DNA of 64,000 nucleotides from Larix kaempferi (lineage: Eukaryota > Streptophyta > Pinopsida > Pinales > Pinaceae). Under the pieces are notes generated by a model that saw only the letters and a program-made list of their open reading frames with translations, was not told the DNA's origin and did no database searches. Both the position numbers and the translations under genes were made by a program. Below are positions 55,576 to 64,000 of this stretch, piece by piece (position 1 is the first letter of the stretch; each line of letters opens with the position of its first letter). The stretch covers positions 9,854,001 through 9,918,000 of the forward strand of contig BSBM01001719.1 of NCBI GenBank assembly GCA_027924585.1, given 5' to 3'.

Positions 55576-57303
55576 ATTCAGTCCACAAAGGCATCAGCAG
55601 TCTAAAAACAATTTTAGGTGGTAGCAGGCATCATTACATAAGCAGCGGTTTAGTCAAACATTCCACAGTTGGGGCAGTAAGCAGCCCTAGAGGTTGTGGC
55701 CTTCTTCTATCAATCAAAACAGTCCACGTATAAGGGGCAGTAGGCAGCCCTAAGGCTACGGCCTCTACTTAATGAGCAAAGGCACCCTCACGACACCTTC
55801 ACACAGGCTAATAGTACCCTCAGCAACCCTCAACAAGTCACCGCAGCCTCAGAAACAAGGTACAATAGCCATAAAACAACAGACAGCTCACACGTGTGGA
55901 GGAAGGAAGGCACCAGCAGTTGAAGAAAAGAGCAGAACACTCCACAAGGCTCACGGGGCAATAAACAGGCCAAGAAATAGTCCACGGTTCGCTGGAGCAG
56001 CAAACAAAAGGGCGTCCAAGCAACAGCAATATGAAACCCTAGACGTTACCTAAATGAGCAGCAATAAACCCTAGATCAGACATAGGTTTTCTCAGATCAG
56101 ATCTCATCTTCAAGACATACTCATAATGAAAGCTTAGGCTTGTATTTATAATTTTTAAGGACTCCTAGAAGGTTCTACCTTCTAAGCTTTCATTGACTTA
56201 GGCTTTACTCAAGAGGGTCAAGACATCATACATTAAGGAGGGTCACCACTTATAAAAACATAATTTAATATTATGACGTCTTAGGAGAGGGTACCAAGGT
56301 CATGGCTAAAGGTAGGAAGACTTAGCACAAGGACCAACAAGGGGTCAACATAAAACAAAGTTGTCACAAAGCTAAACCCCATGGATCAAGGGTGGGTAAA
56401 CACCTATTCAAACCACAAGACTAAAGGTGTACCCACAAGGTGAGAATATAACCCCTTTAACCACAAGACAAGGTGGTAAGACAAACCTTCTAACCACAAG
56501 ACCAAGAACAACAAGGTGGGAAAACCAAGGGTGTACAAACAAGGTGGGGATACAACCCATTCATCTCTCTCTTAAATGTACAAGTGTTCCATACACTAAC
56601 TAAAAGTTCATCGTCACTATATAAGGAAGGTCCACACTAGGTGATGTGATCCTGTGGTCCTCCTGACTGCTCCTGAGGTCAAGTGCTAGTGACTTCATCA
56701 AGGGGTGGCCAGTCCCTTGAGAAGACAACCTAGCTCAACCATCTCGAAGACCTAAGAGAGGAGGGCATCACACATCATCATCTTGGTTAACTGACCAAGA
56801 TCCTCCATTCATAAAGAATGGATCCCAGCCCTAGGCTGAGCTTCAGTCCCAGACTGAATCATGTTGATCAAACCTCCTGGTTACTGACCAAGTCCTCCAT
56901 TCTCCCGGAGAATGGTCCTCAGCCCTAGGTTGAGCTTCAATCCCAGACTGAATGTTGATCAACCGCCTGTAGGACCTACTTGGTCCTTGACCAAGAATCT
57001 GCCTGGTCCTAGACTAGGATGTCTCTATCTCAGCCTGCAGGATCTGCTTGGTCCTCATGACCAAGAAACTGTCTGGTCCCAGACCAAAATACCCTAGAGA
57101 CAGATAGAGGGCCTAGCCACATGCTAGGGACTTTGCCATGGCATCAACCTGCTTGGTCCCAGGCCAAGAACCTCAGTAGACTGTTGGGGGCCCTAGGGTA
57201 CCTTCTAGGGACTTACTTTGCCTGGTTAGCTGACTAGGAACCCTAGTTAACGGACTAGGGTGCCATTCAGAGAATGGCTCTCGCAGCTGCATTAATTTTA
57301 ACA

Positions 57304-58160
57304 ATAGTAAGAAACCTTGTGTTGCTCAACCTAAAATTATATTCAAACCTACATCATTGTGGTGTCTATCTCTTAACACTTAAGTCTAATTTTACATTAT
57401 GAAGGATCAACTATTGAAATTAATATAACCTATTGGTCTAGATTTAATATAACCTATTGCTCAACCTAAAATTATATTCAAACCTACATCATTGTGCTGA
57501 CATTTTAAGTCTAATTTTACATTATGAAGGATCAACTATTGAAATTAAAATAACCTAATGGTCTAGATTTATTTCTTCATAGCGATCAGATTTTATATTG
57601 CATGATACTATAGCCGCAGAGGACAATTGCACACTGAGAAGTTTTTGTCCTTTCCAAAGCGTTAACTGGATGATAGAGAATTCAAATTTTTGTGCAGACA
57701 AGTCTCAATCATGCAATAAATCAATTGTAGCATGATTCTCAACAACTTGTGATATTGCAGACTTCTAATTATAAGTTGGAGGTTTTAGAAATCATTTTGA
57801 GATATAGTTGCTTGCAATTCTTGAGCTTTGGTCCCCAATTTTAGATTGTGTGTTTCTGAGTCAGAGTGTAGTTTGTCAGTGCCTACGTCACAGCATTGAT
57901 TGCAGGTTTTTTGCAGAGGTCTGTGAGACAAACTGTAAATGAGCCAAAATTTGCGATCTGGATCATGAAAATTTGGATAATATGCACAATACTGCAATCT
58001 AGTTGCAAATTAACAACTTCCCACAATGAAAATATCTAATGTAGGTTCATACGACAGGGAGCGTCCCATCTTAGTTTGGGAGCACACTACTAGGATTGCT
58101 CAAGCTTTGCTCTCATACAAGAGACACTTCAGGAGCAAGGAAGGGGGTGAGGGGAGAGCT
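57304..58160. other. Intergenic stretch with a ~120-bp duplication
   Basis: 57323-57447 and 57458-57570 are tandem copies (GCTCAACCTAAAATTATATT ... ATGGTCTAGATTT) that differ by a few bases and a short deletion. Nothing coding is supported. Confidence 0.7.
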
Positions 58161-58229
58161 CCCATGTATCATTGATTGAAACTTATCAGGACAAGATGCG
58201 ACAAAGATGTATGCAGGGTACCAGTGCCC

Positions 58230-58710
58230 CGCAGATTTCCCATCTTCCCATATTTTCCAGATGGAGGAAAGTTATTTCCCCCCTCTCCCCCATTTTAAGT
58301 ATGGGCGACAGTATTAACCACCCTAGTAAACCCGCAGGACTCAGTTACCTTGCCAGCACTTTGCGGATTTCCCGCCTTCCTTGCTTTTCCAGATGGGGAG
58401 GGCAATATATGATTATTCCCTCCTCTTCACCAATTTTCCAAATGGAGGGCAGTTATTCCCCTCCCTCCTGATTTTCTAAATGGAGGAGGGCAGTTATCCC
58501 TCTCCCTCCTGATTTTCTTGATGGAGGAGGGCAGTTATCCCCCTCCCACTCTTTCCCAATTTTCCAGTTGGAGGATGATATTAACCACCCTGATAACAGG
58601 AACTGTTACCTTGCCAGCGCCCCGTGAATTTCCCCAGAGGAGGGCAGTTATTCCACCCTCTTCCCCGATTTTCAGGATGGAGGAGTAGCATTATCTACCT
58701 TAGTAACCTC
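58230..58710. repeat. Minisatellite-like ~45-bp array
   Basis: Repeated CCTCCTGATTTTCTNNATGG followed by AGGAGGGCAGTTATYCC, with outer units in a larger frame that includes TAACCACCCT and AGTTACCTTGCCAGC (58310-58370, 58575-58625). Each unit pairs a CCTCC word with a GGAGG word, so single units can fold back. Confidence 0.75.
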
Positions 58711-60221
58711 ACAGGACTCAGTGGGAATGAATCCCTCAACCTCCCTAAGCATTACACTTAGTGGAAAAGGTTGAGAATGAGAATGTGTTTAAGAGGCCCT
58801 AAAAGCCAGTGGTAAAACACAAAAAGCTACGTGAATGAGAATGCCAATTGCAAATTGAGATTACAGAAAGGATCCTTTACACCTTAATCTAATAGGATGT
58901 GGCCATCTAACACACACAGCTTTAACTAAGACAGGACTAAACGTTGCATCACAGTGAATCCTGTCAAGCTGTCCCTCCAGCATAACATTTTGACAAATTT
59001 GATTAGATTCTGCAGTTCTCAACGTGCATCTCAACGTTTTCTGTTAAAATCATATTTTGACATATTTTTCATGTTTGTGACTGTTTAATCAATTTTCATT
59101 AGCATCCAGGGCGAAGCTACTGTAATGATGATATTTCAGCACAGACAGGAAGAACTTCAGAGGGAATTAATGAGAGAAGAAAATGATCCACTTAAGATAA
59201 TAAGGAACGACAATGAGGAAAATGAAGCGCATTTCAATCACGTGTCCAGTGAACCCATCAAAATTATGGGATCATAAAACTATTAACAATAAAAAGGTCT
59301 TCTTATTTTCAGTAGCATATCGCTGGGACGAACAGAAATGTAAAACTAGAACAAACATAAACATTGAGATCCAAAGGTAGCAAGGAAAATATGCACAAAT
59401 TAAGACAAACCCTAGGCAGAGAGAAGAGCCTCTTCAGGGATCTATTACCGCATTTCAATCATTAGGACAAAACCTACAGAAGACTAATTGCAATAGAGGA
59501 CAAACAGAAATTGGATCACTCCGCTAAACACAGAACCAATGTATAAATGCCAAAATTCTATAAAAACAGATCATAGGACAGATTCGGGCAGCTGGATATG
59601 TTGAACTAAATTTCGGCAACATTATACGAAAATCATGGTCATCGATATTGCTACATTATAAACTCTCACTAGTGATAGACCACTGTTAAAATTAGTAATT
59701 AGATGAAGAGTGCTGAAATTGCTTGCATCTGTAATGTGTAATGAATAATCTCATGCTCGGCAAATTTACCAGACTTGCACGCACAAGACTTACCTAAATT
59801 GGCGTAACCCTTTTATGTGCAGAGCTTGAGATCTCGCAATCGAATCCTCTTAGTGGCACTGATCCATCCACCTCCAAGCTCCCTCCGGAGTAAGTCAGTG
59901 CGTTCAGAGATCAAACATATAATCTCGGCCAATCTAAAAAATGTTGAATTCTAGTATATGAATATGATAAATCCAAACCTTATAACGCTACCTTAGAGTA
60001 ATATCATTAATGTGAAGGTGCAAAAGAATTTGGGTATTTCGAAATATAATTTTTCCGAGTATTTTGATCCGTGTGAAAATCGTTTCTAGTATGTCAGCGT
60101 TGTGAGCGTTGTGTTTCTTTTAATACAACGGTGTATCTTTGTATTAAGATTTTAATGTAGATTTTTAGCTGCACTAGATGGACTTGTGGCACTTAATGCA
60201 GTCTTTGTAATTTCCTATATT
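58711..60221. other. Intergenic stretch, no gene seen
   Basis: No ORF of substance. A CGCAATCGAATCCTC word near 59837 resembles a tRNA-like B box, but no A box or SINE body could be defined. Confidence 0.45.
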
Positions 60222-60332
60222 ATTATTATTAAATTAATAGTATTTTTTTTCAAATAGAAAAAAAAGGGATTTTAACGTTATTATTAAACTAATAGTATTT
60301 TTTTTCAAATAGAAAAAAAGGGATTTTAACGT
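60222..60332. repeat. ~55-bp tandem duplication
   Basis: Two copies of ATTATTAAAYTAATAGTATT followed by T8, CAAATAG, A7-8 and GGGATTTTAACGT. Confidence 0.85.
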
Positions 60333-60891
60333 AAGATATATTTTAAATCCACGAGACTAAAATAAAAAATTTATTATAAGTTTACTTAATAATTAAAAGA
60401 TTTATATGTTTATTTAATATTTAAAAGATATATATATTTTGTAATAGTCAAGGAATTATATGATAGGTTTAAAGTTTTTTGGAAAGAGGTTAAATGTGGG
60501 GTTTTATATATGGGAATAAGTGTAGATGTTATTAAAAAGTGTGTGATCTCACTCGACCACCAGGGATATTGACTTTCTTTTATATACTATATAGGATGAA
60601 ATCATCTTTTGGTCCTAGAATAATACCTAAAACTATTTGTTATTGACTAAGAGTTCGTCTTCCTCAGATGTAAGGAGACAAGTTAATGGCCCAAGACCCA
60701 CAGGCATTTGGTAGTAGTGGAAGTCTGCCCACTTACAAACCACAAGTGGGCTATTTCAAGTGGCGTGGCTTTCCTTGAATAACAATGATGAGTCGGCCGA
60801 CATCCACAGATAACAGTTAATGATGCTTATTCTCACTGGTAATTGACCACTGAGTTATGATAGGTTTTGCCACCTTCGTTTAAAAATAAAA

Positions 60892-60922
<31 letters not shown>

Positions 60923-61743
60923 AATCAACCTTTTCTTAAGGTGGAATGCTTAGAAAGGTTGTGGTTTGATCAAGTCCTATGAGGTTATCAAGGTGATTAA
61001 TATTGCACTCCTCATTTGAAACAACATGGAAGAAGAGGAATAACCAACCTCCAACATCTAGAAAATCAAGAAGAGGGGGGAAGTCACAAGGCACTAACAA
61101 GGTAACCAAGTCCTAGAGGGATACCAAGGTGGTTAGTATTGTCTATATCTTTTTGGTTGGGGAATAGTTAGAAGGGTTAGAGTTTACAACATTCCTACTG
61201 CCACACACTCAATGAACAAACTACTACTCCATCCAAATAATCGAGGAAGACGAGAAAATAATTGCCCTCCTCCATCTGGAAAATCAAGAAAGAGGGGGAA
61301 TAACTACCCTTTTCCACCTAAAAATGAAGAAGAGGGGGGAATCCACAAGGCACTAAAAAGGTAATTGCATCAAGTGGAGTTACCAAGGCAATTAATACGA
61401 TCCTATATCTAAAAAATCAAGGAAAATGGAAGAATAACTACCCTCCATCCTAAAAATCTAGAACGGAAACCCACAAGCTATTAGCAATGTACAAGCATCC
61501 TCACTTTAAGTTCCTAATATAATTGCATCAAGTGGAGTTTTTTTTTTAACAAGTAAAAACACTATACTTTAGTGAAGCATCAAGTGGAGTTACCAAGGCA
61601 ATTAATACAATCCTATATCTAAAAAAATCAAGGAAAATGGAAGAATAACTACCCTCCATCCTAAAAATCTAAAACGAAAACCCACAAGCCATTAACAATA
61701 TACAAGCATCCTCACTTTGAGTTCCTAATAAGCATTAATTAAG
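60333..61743. other. Intergenic stretch with diverged repeats
   Basis: Besides the microsatellite, a ~150-bp segment is repeated at 61367-61517 and 61577-61730, both starting GCATCAAGTGGAGTTACCAA. A partial third start lies at 61523. Diverged relatives (CACAAGGCACTAACAAGGTA words) occur from 61080. No gene is supported. Confidence 0.7.
60885..60924. repeat. (AAAT)n microsatellite
   Basis: About ten uninterrupted tetranucleotide units. Confidence 0.95.
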
Positions 61744-62088
61744 TTTTTTTTTTTCCTCGAAAAAAAAGCGTAATTTCATTTCATCCATGGAGTACGAAAT
61801 TACAATGATCAACACACTCATCTAGAGTGGAGTATAGAATTGCAGTGACAATCACCCTAAAGTGTGCCCAAAAATAGCTCCGATGTTCTCACTATGTGAG
61901 CAATAACATCTTTTACAAAATGCAAGTATAGACTTCTTTTGTATCTTTACATTACGAGTAATGACAATTACAAAAATATATTCTAAGTTTATAAACATAG
62001 CTGTATATGTAAATAACTGTTTGTAGTTTTTCTGATCATAAATATAAAACCTGTTGCAATAACCAGTAACAAAATGCCCATAAACTGA

Positions 62089-62742
62089 TCATTCTATGAA
62101 CGGTCTGTGAAAGAAGGCACGCTCATTTCCATTCAGATATTCATATATTTTCCAAGTGCCGACCCCCAAATTGAGCCCTTCCTTTGAGGCCTTGTCCGCC
62201 TCAGCATTGTTCTCATGATAAATGTGCCTGCAAGTAAAAGATTCCAAAGTGAGAGTGACGTCCTGAATTTGTTCCAAAACAGAAGCAATCCTCCGACTGC
62301 TGCAGGTGTATGTGCCAATAACCCAATTAACCACATTCAAAGAGTCTCCAAAAACATTAAGTTTCTGGATAGATAGTTCCACAGCAAAAGAAATCAGCAG
62401 TATGAGACTTAGAATCTCTGCCCAGTTGTTTGTTCCCCTCCCAAGACCAATAGACATCGCATAGTAGTGAGCAAGAGAAATATAAAGAACAGCCCCTCCC
62501 CCACAGAGTTCGTTTTGGCAGGCCCCATAAAAAAAACCCCATGGCTGGGATCTATCAATTTCCACAGGTTGAATAACACGAGGACTAGATGCCTGACAAG
62601 CCCGCTTAGGAGCTAGGAATATCCCACAACTGTTAATAGCCACTTGTGCCGGAGTTCCCAGTTTGTCTTTGAACAAACCACTGTTGCGCATGAGCCATAA
62701 ACCCCAAATCACCACCGAAGGAAGAGCTTTATAGCCTTTCAA
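62089..62742 (-). pseudogene. LINE ORF2 RNase H domain
   Basis: RVT_3-type RNase H: GFFYGACQNELCGGGAVLY, then YAMSIGLGRGTNNWAEILSL (Glu present), KLNVFGDSLNVVNWV (Asp present) and HIYHENNAEADKASKEG (Asp present). The first catalytic position, Asp in GFFDG, is Tyr here, so it is inactive. It stops naturally at 62089. The N-terminal VVIWGLWLMRNS is the usual linker from zf-RVT. Confidence 0.88.
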
Positions 62743-62810
62743 TGCAGGATTGTTTGTCCACCTTCTCCAAGCGTCTTCAAGCGTGTTTCCTTCCCATGAC
62801 AGAGGTGTTT

Positions 62811-63267
62811 TTAAAATTCTGGATAAAATGCTCCAAACCTCCTTTGAGAAGCGGCACTGGAGAAATAGGTGTGGAATAGTTTCCCCAAATAGTTTGCACA
62901 GGTATCATCTGCTAGGACCGTGAAAGCTGCGTTTCTGCAAATTTTCCCACGTCGGAATCCGATTTGCCAAAGTACACCACATGAAAAGTCTGGTTTTGGG
63001 TGGGCAATGAAGTTTCCAAACCGTTTTCCACCACCAAACCAAATCCCTTGGCTCATAATTCTCACTAATCCACTGATACCCACTTCTTGGTGTGTAATTT
63101 CCGGACGGGTCCCCATCCCAGATTAGAGTGTCATCTCCCTCGGTCAAGAAAATCTGTTCCCTGCAAAGAGCTCTTAAGTACTGACTTAATTCATCCACCA
63201 GCTCCACTCTTAAGCCAAATGAGTCTGCCCTTCTCCATACAGGTCTTCCCATCCAGACATTCTCCAC
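62811..63267 (-). pseudogene. LINE ORF2 zf-RVT region
   Basis: DDTLIWDGDPSGNYTPRSGY and VWWWKTVWKLHCPPKTRLFM, then WCTLANRIPTWENLQKR match the zinc-binding region after plant LINE RT. A frameshift near 62910 passes to a frame with VLADDTCANYLG and FHTYFSSAASQRRFG, an altered version of the C..CG..E...H motif. Confidence 0.85.
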
Positions 63268-63297
63268 ATCCGCTAACTGACTGAGGAAAAGTAATCC

Positions 63298-63995
63298 CTA
63301 TTGCCTCAACGCCTCCAACAGACCTTCAGACAGTAAGTGTTGAGCTTTACAACCTACCCAGGGATCGCGACCAATCCTCACCCTATGTCCATTGCCAACA
63401 TCCCAGGCCAGGTTATGCTCAATGACATCAAATGAGGTCACCAAGGCTTTCCAGATGACCGAACCACCACAATGTCCCTTATGAGGAGACCTAATCCAAT
63501 CTTCCACATTATCGGCTCAACGTATTTCTGCAACATAACCCTAGCCCAGAAGCCATCGGACTTAATTAAACGCCATCCACACTTAGCAGCCAAAGCCTTA
63601 GAGAAGTGAAAAATATTCTTTAGACCCCACCCCCCCAAAGCTTTTGGAGCTGCAATTCTGTCCCACCTCACCCATGGGGTAACAGGAACATCTTCCTTTC
63701 CATTCCATAGAAAATTAAAGCATATCTTCCTTGCTGCTTCCAAAATCCCTTTAGGGATCCAAGCAAGTGACATCCAATATACCGGGATGGCTTCCAGCAC
63801 TGTCTTAACAAGAACAAGCCTCCCTGCATGCGAGAGCCACCGAAAACTCCAACACTTCAACCTCTTTTCCAGCTTCTCCAACAACCAGGCCTAGTCCTTT
63901 TTTAAGTAGTCATTAGGCTTCAAATTGAATCCTAGATATTTTAACCCGTCCGATAGATTTAGAATCATGAAAGGAAAAGAGGTGGTATAGAACAG
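63298..63995 (-). pseudogene. LINE ORF2 RT C-terminal part
   Basis: YLGFNLKPNDYLKKD, a stop where the family has Trp, then LLEKLEKRLKCWSFRWLSHA, GRLVLVKTVLEAIPVYWMSL, KALGGWGLKNIFHFSKALAA and KCGWRL. A frameshift near 63490 leads to GHCGGSVIWKALV and VGNGHRVRIGRDPWVG. These are conserved post-catalytic blocks of plant LINE RT. The YADD core lies outside the window. Confidence 0.9.
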
Positions 63996-64000
63996 GAATT

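Larger units (their letters stand above)
45038..57303 (-). mobile_element. Copia element E, 3' LTR truncated, interrupted by D
   Basis: Minus orientation. 3' LTR remnant 45038-45534, PPT, heavily deleted pol, degenerate region, PBS 47346-47361, 5' LTR 47362-57303 with element D inside. The LTR ends at 45534 and 57303 align over ~490 bp, both with CATTCATAAAGAATGG at one border and TTTAACA at the other. A solo LTR of the same family is at 14138-15960. Target duplication cannot be tested because the 3' LTR is truncated. Confidence 0.8.
47362..57303 (-). repeat. 5' LTR of element E (~2.6 kb, split by D)
   Basis: Pieces 47362-47898 and 55247-57303. The inner border lies at the primer site, the outer ends TTTTAACA. 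The first base pair of the inner end reads TT instead of TG on the plus strand, a mutated terminus. A minus-strand TATAAATA lies at 56143-56150. It includes a tandem array (55320-55570) and inverted CTTGGT-type units near the outer end. Its length is large for a copia LTR. Confidence 0.75.
61744..64000 (-). mobile_element. LINE, 3' half (continues beyond window)
   Basis: Minus orientation. The T-run at 61744-61754 is the poly(A) tail, followed inward by ~330 bp of 3' UTR and the end of ORF2 at 62089. The order RT C-terminus, zf-RVT and RNase H is that of plant L1-type elements. Multiple frameshifts are present. The 5' half lies beyond 64000. Confidence 0.85.

Noticed and set aside
1-64000. 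CRISPR arrays, tRNA or rRNA genes, bacterial operons
   Set aside because: No regular spacer-repeat pattern, no cloverleaf with both boxes and no rRNA-like block was found. The tandem arrays have no unique spacers.

Overview
This is nuclear DNA from a seed plant, most likely one with a large genome such as a gymnosperm. The reasons are the dominance of Ty1/copia LTR retrotransposons nested inside one another, plant-type LINEs with an RNase H domain, a plant hAT (BED/DUF659) remnant, AT-rich filler, and short GT-AG exons separated by TE-packed introns. There is nothing bacterial here: no operons, CRISPR arrays or recognisable RNA genes. The species assignment is inference.

Host gene sequence is scarce. 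Two convincing minus-strand exons (5727-5804 and 4975-5573) join in phase across an 153-bp intron and belong to a protein I do not recognise. A third minus-strand exon-like block lies at about 19992-20310. If it belongs to the same gene, the intervening ~14 kb intron consists mostly of solo LTRs. A plus-strand exon-like ORF lies at 16003-16374.

Layout: 1-2027, end of a giant LTR (family X, copy 1). 2196-3660, decayed LINE (minus). 4975-5804, host exons. 6911-14027, second X LTR with target duplication GGTAC. 14138-15960, solo LTR of another family (call it E-type) with duplication TGGTT. 17056-~18265, LTR of the copia A family. 19992-20310, exon-like block. 22308-39457, copia element A (plus, duplication GTCCA), which carries a third X LTR in its gag (23805-28667) and a complete minus-strand copia element C (33735-39169, duplication AAAAT) in its 3' LTR. 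41690-42370, hAT transposase remnant. 43400-45037, LTR and RT scraps. 45038-57303, minus-strand copia E with a ~2.6-kb LTR, whose 5' LTR is split by copia D (47899-55241, duplication TACAG). D in turn carries a 2.08-kb element with inverted ends (49903-51980, flanked by CAAG) in its RT gene. 57304-61743, intergenic DNA with tandem repeats. 61744-64000, 3' half of a LINE (minus).

All element genes are broken by stops, frameshifts, lost catalytic residues or deletions, so none looks autonomous. The four copia elements share one design: methionine-tRNA-like primer sites and a GAGAGGGAG polypurine tract. In A, D and E this tract also encodes the last residues of pol, and the pol stop codon lies inside the LTR.

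The best candidate for something undescribed is the X family. Its LTRs are about 4.9 kb, with long regions downstream of the TATA/poly(A) signals that contain a series of hairpins conserved between copies. One is a 7-bp stem with a GAAA loop that keeps its pairing through a compensatory T-A to G-C change.
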